In this document: positions 1 to 7,071 of the stretch, one piece after another | How positions within the stretch are numbered: the first letter of the stretch is position 1 | Layout of the letters: each line of letters starts with the position of its first letter | Assembly (NCBI GenBank): GCA_949288065.1 | Contig: CASEIL010000014.1 | Location: forward strand, 1-51,550 | Direction of reading: 5' to 3' | DNA: 51,550 nucleotides | From: an uncultured Phascolarctobacterium sp. | GTDB taxonomy: Bacteria; Bacillota; Negativicutes; Acidaminococcales; Acidaminococcaceae | Program-made: the position numbers and the translations under genes | The notes under the pieces: model-generated | The model's database searches: none | The model's input: the letters and a program-made list of their open reading frames with translations, nothing else | Told to the model about the DNA's origin: nothing

Positions 1-1125
1 AATGCGGCGTTCATGCTCCGTAAGTTCCGGCATTTTGGCAAAGGCGCGTTTCAGCACCTTTTCACGCAGAAAGTTCATTTTTTCGTGCAGCTGCACCATT
101 ACAGGGCGCATCGTCAGGTAGCGCAGGCGCTCTTTCAGCTCGGCAATTTCTTCTTCAATAATCGCCTCTGCCATTTGCGCTTCATGCGTGCGGAAGTGCT
201 TGTTGGTGTCAACCACGCCCTCCAAATCGTCGATGTTGTACAGCGTAATGCCCGGCAGCTCTGCCACGCTCGGCTCAACGTCGCGCGGTACGGCAATGTC
301 AATCAAAATCAGCGGCTTGCCGTTACGCTTTTCGGCAACTTCACGCATATCGCGCTCGCGGATAACGTAATGCGGCGCGCCGGTGCTGGTAATGATAATG
401 TCCGAGGTTTCCGCCTGCTCTAAATATTTATTGTAAGCAATGGCGGTGCCGTTAAACTTATCGGCCAGCTCTTTGGCGTGGTCGTAGTTGCGGTTGCTGA
501 CGAAAATCGTCTTTGCGCCCTTGTCAATCAAATGGCGTGCGGTCAGCTCGCTCATGCGCCCGGCGCCCAGCACCAGAATGTTGGCGTCTTCAATGCTGCC
601 CAAAATATCCATAGCCAAATCCACAGCGGCGCTGGATACCGACACCGAGCTGTAAGCGATTTTGGTTTCCGTGCGCACACGCTTGCCGGTGGCAATGGCG
701 CGGTTAAAAATCGTGTTAAAAACTGTGCCCGTCATGCCGTTTTCGCGGGCCAGCTGGTAGGCGTTTTTAATCTGGCTTAAAATCTGCCCCTCGCCGATAA
801 CCAGTGAATCGAGGCTGGACGCAACCTTAAACAGATGGCGCACGCAGTTTACGCCGCTGAGGTTATAAAAGTATTCGGTTTTATAGCCCTTGCCGGCAAT
901 GTGCTTCACCAAAGTCTGGATAAACTTCATGCCGCTGACGGGTTCTTCCAGCACCATGTAAAACTCGGTGCGGTTGCAGGTGCTTAAAAGCACGGCCTCG
1001 TCAAGGTTATCGTAATTGCGCAGGCGGCGCAAAATGCGGGCTATGCGCTCGGCGCTGAAGTTAAAGCCTTCGCGCACTTCAACCGGCGCGGTTTTATGGT
1101 TCAGCCCTAAAACTATTAATTGCAT
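1..1125 (-). CDS. hemA: Glutamyl-tRNA reductase, C-terminus cut by window edge
   Basis: Reduces glutamyl-tRNA(Glu) to glutamate-1-semialdehyde with NADPH, the first committed step of the C5 tetrapyrrole pathway, in the cytosol. Reading left from the ATG at 1123-1125 the frame stays open for 375 codons to the window edge; the family is usually somewhat over 400 residues, so only the C-terminal dimerisation part is missing. Visible are the N-terminal LGLNHKTAP, the nucleophile Cys50 in STCNRTEF, HLFKVASSLDSLVIGEGQ, and the Rossmann motif LGAGRMSE. An AAAGGAG ribosome binding site precedes the start. The start lies inside the 3' end of the precorrin-2 dehydrogenase gene (about 32 bp overlap), so the two are probably translationally coupled in a sirohaem/haem operon. 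Identification is secure. Confidence 0.95.
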   Translation of the reverse strand, partial: MQLIVLGLNHKTAPVEVREGFNFSAERIARILRRLRNYDNLDEAVLLSTCNRTEFYMVLEEPVSGMKFIQTLVKHIAGKGYKTEYFYNLSGVNCVRHLFKVASSLDSLVIGEGQILSQIKNAYQLARENGMTGTVFNTIFNRAIATGKRVRTETKIAYSSVSVSSAAVDLAMDILGSIEDANILVLGAGRMSELTARHLIDKGAKTIFVSNRNYDHAKELADKFNGTAIAYNKYLEQAETSDIIITSTGAPHYVIRERDMREVAEKRNGKPLILIDIAVPRDVEPSVAELPGITLYNIDDLEGVVDTNKHFRTHEAQMAEAIIEEEIAELKERLRYLTMRPVMVQLHEKMNFLREKVLKRAFAKMPELTEHERRI

Positions 1126-1738
1126 TGTTAATGCGCTCCTTTAATATATTTACGCGGCCCTCGTGCAAAAGGCCGATGGTTTCTTCGTTTAAATGCCTGC
1201 GCCAGAAGGTGGTGCGCTCCTTCGGCGTTAAGCTAAGCGTTTGCAGCTTATTGCGCGCTTCGTGCAAAAACTCTGCAAATTCGGCAAAAGCGCCGCCGTA
1301 GGTTTTAGCCATATCGCGCACGAGTAGCGCTGTGTAAGCAGGCAGCCCGCCGCCGAAAGCGGTAAAGTTCAGCCTGCCGCTTGTGCTTTGCGCCGGTACG
1401 CTAAAGTTGCCCAGCTTCGGCTCAGTCACCACATTCACCAGGCAGGGCGCTTCTGCGGCAATTTCGCGGTTCAGCGCAGCGTTATCCGTTGCGGCAACCA
1501 CTAAAAAGCAGTCTTCAGTGTCGCCCTTTTGGCAGGCGCGTTCCAGCAGGTTTATTTTGCCTTCCTTCGCTAAGGCGCATAGGTTTTCATCCGCCGCGGG
1601 CGCGATGACGGTTACTTTGGCGCCGGCAGCAAGTAAGGTGCGCGTTTTGCGTAAGGCCACCTTGCCGCCGCCGATAACGGCGCAGCATTTGCCGTTTAAA
1701 TTAAGCATTGCGGGGTAGCGGAAAAGATTTTCTTCCAT
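1094..1738 (-). CDS. Precorrin-2 dehydrogenase / sirohydrochlorin ferrochelatase family protein
   Basis: Member of the Met8p/SirC/CysG N-terminal family, which oxidises precorrin-2 to sirohydrochlorin with NAD+ and in some members also inserts iron. The 214-residue protein starts with a short lead and then LNLNGKCCAVIGGGKVA, the usual GxGxxA dinucleotide-binding fold, followed by VVAATDN and LVNVVTEPKLGNFSVPA, typical of the family. It is the stand-alone form without the methyltransferase domain of CysG. The gene is first in the operon and overlaps hemA, which fits shared tetrapyrrole supply. Whether this copy also chelates iron cannot be told from sequence alone. Confidence 0.9.
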   Translation of the reverse strand: MEENLFRYPAMLNLNGKCCAVIGGGKVALRKTRTLLAAGAKVTVIAPAADENLCALAKEGKINLLERACQKGDTEDCFLVVAATDNAALNREIAAEAPCLVNVVTEPKLGNFSVPAQSTSGRLNFTAFGGGLPAYTALLVRDMAKTYGGAFAEFAEFLHEARNKLQTLSLTPKERTTFWRRHLNEETIGLLHEGRVNILKERINNAINSFRAEP

Positions 1739-1934
1739 AATAACCTGCCTTATACTAACTTAAAAAATTACATAAAGATACAACTACAATAATACCATAA
1801 AATAGGAAGTATTTCCAGTTAAAAATAGGTTGCATGGCAAGGAAAATGCGTTAAAAAGTATTATTTAAGATTTAGAGGATTTAACGCCCGCGCCGCAGAA
1901 TATTACAAGCGCAAGCAGCAGAGGAGGTAATTTT

Positions 1935-2531
1935 ATGAACTGTGCATTTTGCCCGCATCACAAATGCTATACGGAGGGACAGAACTGTACGCGCTTTACG
2001 CACGACGAAGTGTGCGAATTTTATTCTGAGAATGACCGCAGGATGATGCGCGCGTCGGCGGTGACGGAAAGCCGCAACTACATGAAGATGACTCGCCTTG
2101 AGGAGAGCGCCTTTTTTGCCAAAGAGCTGGGCGTAAAGAAAATAGGCATTGCCTTTTGCATTGGGCTTGCCAACGAGGCGCATTTTTGCGCGCAGTATTT
2201 TAAGGCGCAGGGCTTTGTGGTGGAATCTGTTTGCTGCAAGGTCTGCTCCGTTGATAAAGACCTGTTGGAGCTGGAAAAAATAAAACCCGGCAAGCGCGAG
2301 GCGATGTGCAACCCTAAAACGCAGGCGCGCCTTTTAAACGACGCCGGTACGGAACTGAACTTTATTGTCGGCTTGTGTGTAGGGCACGATATGCTGTTTA
2401 CCATGGCCAGCAAAGCGCCGGTATCAAGTTTAATTACCAAAGACCGCGTGCTCGCTAATAACCCCGCCGGTGCGGTATACTCCCGCTACTGGAGGAGAAA
2501 GCTCGGCATTTTAGAGGACGGGACGGTGTGA
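1935..2531 (+). CDS. DUF1847 cysteine-rich protein
   Basis: A 198-residue protein that I recognise as the DUF1847 family (predicted metal-binding, function unknown). The N-terminus MNCAFCPHHKCY and later CCKVC and CNPKTQAR supply clustered cysteines suited to metal or iron-sulfur binding. No signal peptide or membrane segment is seen, so it is probably cytosolic. The start is set by the AGGAGG at about 1921-1926, with eight bases to the ATG. It stands alone: the upstream genes run the other way and a strong terminator follows at 2541. No function is assigned. Confidence 0.85.
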   Translation: MNCAFCPHHKCYTEGQNCTRFTHDEVCEFYSENDRRMMRASAVTESRNYMKMTRLEESAFFAKELGVKKIGIAFCIGLANEAHFCAQYFKAQGFVVESVCCKVCSVDKDLLELEKIKPGKREAMCNPKTQARLLNDAGTELNFIVGLCVGHDMLFTMASKAPVSSLITKDRVLANNPAGAVYSRYWRRKLGILEDGTV

Positions 2532-2540
2532 ATAAAAAAA

Positions 2541-2569
2541 CAACTGGTGATTTTCACCGGTTGTTTTTT
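2541..2569 (+). terminator. Intrinsic terminator after the DUF1847 gene
   Basis: Ten-base stem CAACTGGTGA / TCACCGGTTG with a three-base loop, followed by a T run and preceded by an A run, so it may act in both directions. Confidence 0.9.
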
Positions 2570-2623
2570 GTTTGCGCTGTTTCATACGATGTGTGCTAAT
2601 CAATCAATAAGAAGTTGCAGAGT

Positions 2624-2686
2624 ATGACGCTTAGCCGCGGAACTTTCTTGGTTCGTTCTTTGGTTACAAAGAATGAACATGAGTAA
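2624..2686 (+). repeat. Short inverted repeat inside a 20-codon reading frame, function unknown
   Basis: Positions 2651-2662 (GTTCGTTCTTTG) and 2667-2678 (CAAAGAATGAAC) form an 11-of-12 inverted repeat with a GTTA loop and no T run, so it is not a normal terminator. A small frame from ATG 2624 to TAA 2686 runs through it but has only a weak ribosome binding site, so I do not call a gene. The rest of the 2570-2760 gap is AT-rich and shows nothing else. Confidence 0.35.
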
Positions 2687-2761
2687 TAAAGTAAAATATA
2701 AAAAGCTATCTTATATGCAAAGAGGAAAAGTAAAATCCCCTTTAAATTATCTGAAAATTAA

Positions 2762-2790
2762 TTTACAAATGTTCTGACAAATGTTACAAT
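2762..2790 (+). promoter_or_regulatory. Sigma-A type promoter of the dhaL operon
   Basis: TTTACA (2762-2767), 17-base spacer, TACAAT (2785-2790), about 33 bases before the dhaL start. Confidence 0.75.
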
Positions 2791-2823
2791 GGAATTACCA
2801 AAAATTTTGACGAGGTGAAAAAG

Positions 2824-3450
2824 ATGTATGTTTTAACCTTACCCGTGTTACGCAAAATGCTGCACACCGCAGCTGTTGATTTGAAAGAGAACGTAAACTA
2901 CCTGTGCGAGCTGGACGGCGTTGCCGGTGACGGCGATCACGGCATTGCCATCGGGCACATTGCCGATATTTTAAGAACGCACGCCGACGATATTACCGTT
3001 GCCACAATGAACCTTTTATTAGAAGGCATTGGCGACGCGTGCATGGCTGTTAACGCAGGCAGCAGCGGCCCGCTGTGGGGCACTATTTTTGCCGGTATGG
3101 CCGACGGCATCGACGACCAGCAGGAGCTGACCGACATTGAATTTAAGCGCATGTTTGCGCAGGCCAAAGAAGATTTTATGGATGTTAGCAAGGCTAAAGA
3201 AGGCGACAAGACCTTAGTAGATGCTTTTTATCCCGCCGTGGCGGCGATTGCCGAAACCGAGGGCAGCATTGAAACTATTTTGGCAGCGGCTGCCGAAGCA
3301 GCACAAAAAGGCGCCGATGCTACGGCCGATATGGTTGCTAAATTCGGCCGCGCCAAAAACGTAGGCGAGCGCAGCCTTGGCCATAAGGACCCGGGCGCCG
3401 TTTCGATGGCCATCTTTTTTGCAGGCCTTGCCAAAGGCATTAAGGCTTAA
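2824..3450 (+). CDS. dhaL: Dihydroxyacetone kinase-type L subunit (DhaL/Dak2 domain)
   Basis: Nucleotide-binding subunit of a DhaK/DhaL ketose kinase. The domain shows GDGDHG (metal-binding aspartates), NAGSSGPLWG, EGDKTLVDAF and GERSLGHKDPGAVS, all in the usual order and at the usual length (208 residues). I start at ATG 2824 rather than GTG 2815, because the GAGGTG ribosome binding site at 2812-2817 covers that GTG and lies six bases before the ATG. Gene order is L then K, the reverse of E. coli dhaKLM. No PTS-type DhaM is present in the window, so ATP dependence or a PTS phosphodonor encoded elsewhere remain open. The neighbouring LsrF-type aldolase and SorC-type regulator suggest a substrate other than plain dihydroxyacetone. 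Confidence 0.88.
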   Translation: MYVLTLPVLRKMLHTAAVDLKENVNYLCELDGVAGDGDHGIAIGHIADILRTHADDITVATMNLLLEGIGDACMAVNAGSSGPLWGTIFAGMADGIDDQQELTDIEFKRMFAQAKEDFMDVSKAKEGDKTLVDAFYPAVAAIAETEGSIETILAAAAEAAQKGADATADMVAKFGRAKNVGERSLGHKDPGAVSMAIFFAGLAKGIKA

Positions 3451-3502
3451 CACTTAAAAAGCAGCGGCTTTTTAAAAATAATAAAAATGGAGGCTGAACC
3501 AG

Positions 3503-4495
3503 ATGAAAAAATTTATCAACGACCCTGAAAATTTAACTGCGGAGCTTTTGGAAGGGCTTGCACTCAGCAATCAGGAAATTATTTCTTTAGAAGAAGGCAA
3601 CCTGGTTGTGAATAAAAAGTTGAAGGACGCTGACCGCGTGACCATCGTAACCCTTGGCGGCACCGGCCACGAGCCTGCTATCAGCGGTTTTGTCGGCGAA
3701 GGCATGGTGGATATTTCCGTTGCTGGCAACATTTTTGCCGCACCGGGCCCGCAATCCTGCGTGGAAGCCATTAAGATGGCGGACAAAGGCCACGGCGTGC
3801 TGTTTGTTGTTTTGAACCACGCCGGTGACATGCTGACCGGCAACCTGACCATGAAACAGGTTAAAAAACTGGGCATTAAAGTTTCCAAGGTTGTTACGCA
3901 GGAGGACGTTGCCAACGCACCGCGCTCCAACGCTGATGACCGCCGCGGTCTGGTAGGCTGCATCCCTCTATACAAAATTGCCGGTGCTGCAGCTGCGGCA
4001 GGCAAATCCCTTGAAGAAGTGGCTGAAATTGCCCAGCGCTTTGCCGATAACATGGCAACTATTGCCGTGGCCTGTGTTGGCGCAACTCATCCGGCAACCG
4101 GAATGGAAATTGCCCACATTGAGGACGGCATGATGGAAGTTGGCATGGGCCAGCACGGCGAGGGCGGCGGCGGCAGCATGCCGATGAAAACCGCTGACGA
4201 AACCGCCGTTATTATGATGGACGCGCTTTTAAAAGACCTTGACGTTAAGAGCGGCGAAAAGCTGATGGTTATTATTAACGGCAGCGGCGCAACCACGCTG
4301 ATGGAACAGCTGATTGTATACCGCAAATGCCATAAATACCTGGCAGAAAAAGGCATTGAGGTTGTGGCAAGCCACGTTGGCGAACTTTTGACCGTGCAGG
4401 AAACCGCAGGCTTCCAGATGTTTATTGCGCGCATGGATGACGAGCTGACCGAACTGTGGAACGCACCGTGCCGCACCCCGTATTACAAAAACTAA
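3503..4495 (+). CDS. dhaK: Dihydroxyacetone kinase-type K subunit (DhaK domain)
   Basis: Substrate-binding subunit of the kinase, 330 residues. It has LGGTGHEP near residue 55 and the catalytic histidine (His218 in this protein) in GMGQHGEGG, which in characterised DhaK proteins binds the ketone of the substrate covalently. The GEGGGG stretch after the histidine is glycine-rich compared with what I recall of E. coli DhaK. The start ATG 3503 follows GGAGG by nine bases, and the gene lies 52 bp after dhaL. Together with DhaL it should phosphorylate a short ketose (dihydroxyacetone, erythrulose or a related compound); the true substrate is not visible in the sequence. Confidence 0.88.
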   Translation: MKKFINDPENLTAELLEGLALSNQEIISLEEGNLVVNKKLKDADRVTIVTLGGTGHEPAISGFVGEGMVDISVAGNIFAAPGPQSCVEAIKMADKGHGVLFVVLNHAGDMLTGNLTMKQVKKLGIKVSKVVTQEDVANAPRSNADDRRGLVGCIPLYKIAGAAAAAGKSLEEVAEIAQRFADNMATIAVACVGATHPATGMEIAHIEDGMMEVGMGQHGEGGGGSMPMKTADETAVIMMDALLKDLDVKSGEKLMVIINGSGATTLMEQLIVYRKCHKYLAEKGIEVVASHVGELLTVQETAGFQMFIARMDDELTELWNAPCRTPYYKN

Positions 4496-4506
4496 GGAGA
4501 ATTGCT

Positions 4507-5382
4507 ATGGCAGATAAAGAAGGCAACATCCTCGCAAAAGATTACGGCATTGGCATTATGCCGCCCGCGCAGACCTTTCACGTTAAGGGCATGGGCCACG
4601 CCGAATGGGGCATGAAAACAAGGCTGTCGCAGATTTTTGCCGCTGACCGCCGTACCATTATGCTTGCTTTTGACCACGGCTATATTATGGGCAGCACCGC
4701 CGGGCTGGAACGTCTTGACCTGGTGATTCCGCCTTTGATGGAATACGCTGACTGCCTGATGGCGACGCGCGGCGCGCTGCGTGCCTGCGTACCGCCCGAT
4801 TGCCGCAAGGCGATTGCTTTGCGCTGCACGGCTGACACCTCCGTTTTAAAAGATGACATGAGCCACGGCGTTATCGGCGTTGATATTGAAGACGCTATCC
4901 GTATGAACGCTTCCTGCATGGCAGTGCAGTGCTTTGTCGGCGCTGACGGCGAACTGGGTTCTTTGAACAACTTAGTGCGCACCGTCGATGCGGGCGAGCG
5001 TTATGGTATCCCCGTTTTGGGCGTTGTTGCCGTTGGCAAGGAGATGGAACGCACCACGCGCTACTTTGCGCTGGCCACCCGTCTTTTGGCAGAGCTGGGC
5101 GCACACATGATTAAAACCTATTACTGCGATAATTTTGAACAGATTACCGCTGCCTGCCCGGTGCCCATCGTTATCGCCGGCGGTAAAAAAGTGCCGGAGC
5201 TTGACGCACTGCAAATGGCGTACCGCGCTATCAGTGAAGGCGCAGCAGGCGTCGATATGGGCCGCAACGTATTGCAGGCCGAAAACCCTGGCGCCATGCT
5301 GAAGGCCATCCGCATGGTTATCCACGAAAGTGCCAAGCCGGAAGAGGCCTACAAGGCTTACCAGCTGATGAAGGAGGAATAA
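4507..5382 (+). CDS. LsrF-family class I aldolase/thiolase (DeoC/FbaB-type TIM barrel)
   Basis: Resembles E. coli LsrF along its full length, for example KTRLSQIFAADRR, MLAFDHGYIMG, MATRGALR, ATRLLAELGAHMIKTYYC, CPVPIVIAGGKK and GVDMGRN. LsrF handles the phosphorylated autoinducer-2 product 3-hydroxy-5-phosphonooxypentane-2,4-dione; close relatives are class I aldolases, and the lysine of MIKTYYC is the likely Schiff-base residue. The true start is ATG 4507, preceded by AAGGAGA that begins at the dhaK stop codon; the longer frame inside dhaK is not real. No LsrK kinase and no Lsr transporter are nearby; the DhaKL-type kinase may replace LsrK, or the pathway may degrade a different ketose phosphate. 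Confidence 0.85.
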   Translation: MADKEGNILAKDYGIGIMPPAQTFHVKGMGHAEWGMKTRLSQIFAADRRTIMLAFDHGYIMGSTAGLERLDLVIPPLMEYADCLMATRGALRACVPPDCRKAIALRCTADTSVLKDDMSHGVIGVDIEDAIRMNASCMAVQCFVGADGELGSLNNLVRTVDAGERYGIPVLGVVAVGKEMERTTRYFALATRLLAELGAHMIKTYYCDNFEQITAACPVPIVIAGGKKVPELDALQMAYRAISEGAAGVDMGRNVLQAENPGAMLKAIRMVIHESAKPEEAYKAYQLMKEE

Positions 5383-5385
5383 GCT

Positions 5386-5700
5386 GTGAAAAAATTTGTA
5401 CACGTCGGCGTGCCTACCGATAAAGTGATGGAAGGCAGCATTTACGCCGAAGGCATAAAAACGCATATTGTGCCGCCCGAAACCAACGAGTTTGGCATTG
5501 AATACCTGCGCTTTGAAAAAGACACCCCGCTTCCGGAAGAGCTGCAAACCCTTGTGCACGTTGCCTACCAGGTGGACGACCTTGATGAGCAGCTGAAAGC
5601 CAACCGCGTGGTGGTAGAGCCATGGATGGCAGACGAACACACCCGCATCGCCTTTATTATGAAGGACGGCATTTTGATGGAATTAATGGAAGTAAAATAA
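5386..5700 (+). CDS. Small VOC-like (glyoxalase-fold) protein
   Basis: A 104-residue protein with start GTG 5386 set by AAGGAGG at 5371, only four bases after the aldolase stop. The beginning (KFVHVGVPTDK), the centre (LVHVAYQVDDLDEQLKAN) and the end (TRIAFIMKDGILMELMEV) read like a half-length vicinal-oxygen-chelate domain, with histidine and glutamate residues where metal ligands often lie. VOC proteins act as isomerases, lyases or dioxygenases on small oxygenated molecules, which would suit processing of a ketose phosphate. The family call comes from pattern only. In the operon it takes the place that LsrG takes in lsr operons, but it does not look like LsrG. Confidence 0.65.
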   Translation: MKKFVHVGVPTDKVMEGSIYAEGIKTHIVPPETNEFGIEYLRFEKDTPLPEELQTLVHVAYQVDDLDEQLKANRVVVEPWMADEHTRIAFIMKDGILMELMEVK

Positions 5701-6615
5701 TTGCTGAACGATAAAGAAACAGCCGCGCTGGTGCAGGCCGCCCGCCTTTATTACGAGGACGGGCTGACGCAGGCCGAAGTGGCGGCGCAGCTTGGCGTGT
5801 CGCGCCCGCAGGTAAGCAAAATGCTGGCGCACGCGCGCGAAGCAGGCATTGTACATATCGAAATCCGTCCACCCATTGCAGGCGATGCAGAACTGCTTAA
5901 TTTATTAAAACAGCGCTTTGGCTTAAAGGGAGGCATTGTGCTGCCCGAAGCCCCGCGGCAAGAGCTTTTGCGCCAGTGCGCAGAATTTTTGGCGGGCGAG
6001 CTGCGCTACGAAGCGAATATCGGCCTTGGCTGGGGCTACACTTTGGGCGAGGTGGCAGCTAAAATGGCGGCGGCCAGCGGCGGGCTGAAAGGTACGGGCA
6101 AAATTTACCCGCTGATTGGCAAAACGGCCATACCTAACCGCGGTTACCGTGTGAACGAGCTGGCTCAGCTACTCGCAGGCAGCGGGCGCGAAGCCTTCTG
6201 GCTGGAAGCGGACGCCTTCCCCGAAAGCAGCGACGAGCGCGACGCTATGGAAAGCACGCCCAACTTTGCCGAAGCAAAAACGCTGTGGCAAAGCACCACC
6301 GCCGCTTTGGCGGAGTTGCGCGCTTACCCGGCCGTGCCGGATGAAGCGACGGCCCTGCGTTTTGAGGACGCCCTTGAACGTCAACAGGCCGTGGGCAGCT
6401 TTTTATCTTACTATTTTAATAAGCGCGGCGAATTTATCAGCGGCGCGTGTGATTTTGCCATACGCATACCGCTGAAGGATTTAACGCAGGTGCCCAAGGT
6501 AATTGCCATTGCTTTAACCGCAGGCGAAAAAGCCATGCTGGGCGCCCTGCGCACCGGCGTTATAACACACCTTGTAGTAACCGAAGCCATAGCCCGCAAG
6601 GTTTTGCAGAGGTGA
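5701..6615 (+). CDS. SorC/LsrR-family sugar-phosphate-responsive regulator
   Basis: A 304-residue protein with an N-terminal helix-turn-helix (residues about 20-45, DGLTQAEVAAQLGVSRPQVSKM in two parts: DGLTQAEVAAQLG then VSRPQVSKM) and a C-terminal sugar-binding domain with IGLGWGYTL, as in SorC, DeoR-like CggR and LsrR. Such proteins bind a phosphorylated sugar and repress a linked operon. The likely start is TTG 5701, directly after the stop codon of the VOC-like gene, with a weak GGAAG site inside that gene, so low coupled expression is expected. Its place as last gene suggests autoregulation of the whole dhaLK-aldolase operon by the kinase product. Confidence 0.85.
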   Translation: MLNDKETAALVQAARLYYEDGLTQAEVAAQLGVSRPQVSKMLAHAREAGIVHIEIRPPIAGDAELLNLLKQRFGLKGGIVLPEAPRQELLRQCAEFLAGELRYEANIGLGWGYTLGEVAAKMAAASGGLKGTGKIYPLIGKTAIPNRGYRVNELAQLLAGSGREAFWLEADAFPESSDERDAMESTPNFAEAKTLWQSTTAALAELRAYPAVPDEATALRFEDALERQQAVGSFLSYYFNKRGEFISGACDFAIRIPLKDLTQVPKVIAIALTAGEKAMLGALRTGVITHLVVTEAIARKVLQR

Positions 6616-6624
6616 ATTTAAAAT

Positions 6625-6653
6625 TTGCTTTTAAACAATACCCGTGCTATAAT
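6625..6653 (+). promoter_or_regulatory. Promoter of module 1 antitoxin RNA
   Basis: TTGCTT (6625-6630), 17-base spacer, extended TGCTATAAT with TATAAT at 6648-6653. Confidence 0.8.
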
Positions 6654-6659
6654 GAAAGC

Positions 6660-6731
6660 ACGAAGAAGGGTTGATGTTACTCATTTGGGCACATCAAAAG
6701 AAAAACCGGGAGTTGCAGCTCCCGGTTTTTT
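6660..6731 (+). ncRNA. Putative antisense RNA antitoxin, module 1
   Basis: A predicted RNA of about 70 nt between a good promoter and a strong terminator, with no reading frame. Its 5' part forms a hairpin: TTGATGT (6671-6677) pairs with ACATCAA (6691-6697). The 13-base loop, TACTCATTTGGGC, is the complement of the start-codon region of the convergent toxin gene: it matches plus-strand TACTCATTTTGGGC at 6830-6843 with one T missing. The RNA could therefore pair with the toxin mRNA over the ATG and the bases before it. This is the layout of the Enterococcus par (Fst/RNA II) system: convergent RNAs, shared terminator, short repeated pairing sites. Confidence 0.8.
6701..6731. terminator. Bidirectional terminator shared by module 1 RNAs
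   Basis: Stem CCGGGAG / CTCCCGG with six-base loop, flanked by an A run and a T run so that both convergent transcripts can end here. Confidence 0.88.
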
Positions 6732-6746
6732 ATGTGCTGGCCGTGG

Positions 6747-6836
6747 TTATAAGTATCTGTCCAGCCACTTGCAGATATAGTACGATACTATGCCTGCTGC
6801 GACAGATACGATGAAGGGTATAACAATATTACTCAT
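6747..6836 (-). CDS. Fst-like small hydrophobic toxin, module 1
   Basis: A 29-residue peptide. It starts MSNIVIPFIVSVAAGIVSYY and ends ICKWLDRYL: one hydrophobic helix with an early proline, then a charged tail with WLD, as in Fst/Ldr-type type I toxins, which insert into the membrane. AAGGAGG at 6845-6851 lies eight bases before the ATG. It has its own promoter (6879-6907) and ends just before the shared terminator. It is too short for ordinary gene calling. Toxicity is inferred from family resemblance and the antisense RNA, not shown. Confidence 0.82.
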   Translation of the reverse strand: MSNIVIPFIVSVAAGIVSYYICKWLDRYL

Positions 6837-6878
6837 TTTGGGCACCTCCTTCCTACCGGAAAGAGTCACGGCTTTTCT

Positions 6879-6907
6879 ATTATGCTTGAAAAATAAAAAT
6901 TAGTCAA
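6879..6907 (-). promoter_or_regulatory. Promoter of module 1 toxin
   Basis: On the minus strand TTGACT (6902-6907), 17-base spacer, CATAAT (6879-6884), about 43 bases before the toxin start codon. Confidence 0.78.
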
Positions 6908-6924
6908 GATGTTATAACAAAACA

Positions 6925-6956
6925 ACCTGCTGCATTGCTGTGGCAGGTATTTTTTT
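6925..6956 (+). terminator. Plus-strand hairpin and T run without an obvious gene
   Basis: ACCTGC (6925-6930) pairs with GCAGGT (6943-6948), followed by seven Ts. No plus-strand gene ends here, so it may stop read-through from module 1 or end a longer antisense RNA to the toxin. Confidence 0.6.
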
Positions 6957-6976
6957 GCAAACATTTATATAATAAA

Positions 6977-7005
6977 TTGTTTATTAACACCCGTTGTGAT
7001 ATAAT
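6977..7005 (+). promoter_or_regulatory. Promoter of the NodB-hydrolase/ABC transporter operon
   Basis: TTGTTT (6977-6982), 17-base spacer, TATAAT (7000-7005) with an upstream TG. Confidence 0.75.
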
Positions 7006-7022
7006 TTTACCATTAATAAAAA

Positions 7023-7052
7023 TACAGGTGCACGGGTTTAAAATGCACTGTA
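7023..7052 (+). promoter_or_regulatory. Inverted repeat in the 5' leader, possible operator or mRNA hairpin
   Basis: TACAGGTGCA (7023-7032) and TGCACTGTA (7044-7052) pair with one bulged G, between the promoter and the AGGAGG at 7057. It could be an operator or a hairpin near the ribosome binding site. Confidence 0.45.
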
Positions 7053-7071
7053 TTACAGGAGGCAGGTTAAA

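Noticed and set aside
2624..2686. 20-codon frame MTLSRGTFLVRSLVTKNEHE as a small gene or toxin
   Set aside because: Weak ribosome binding site, no hydrophobic helix, no opposing RNA; better described as an inverted repeat.
6601..6860. Riboswitch or RNA leader for the SorC operon or hydrolase operon as explanation of the 6.6-6.9 kb hairpins
   Set aside because: The elements lie after sorC and face each other; a ribosome-bound peptide gene and an antisense loop explain them better than a leader.
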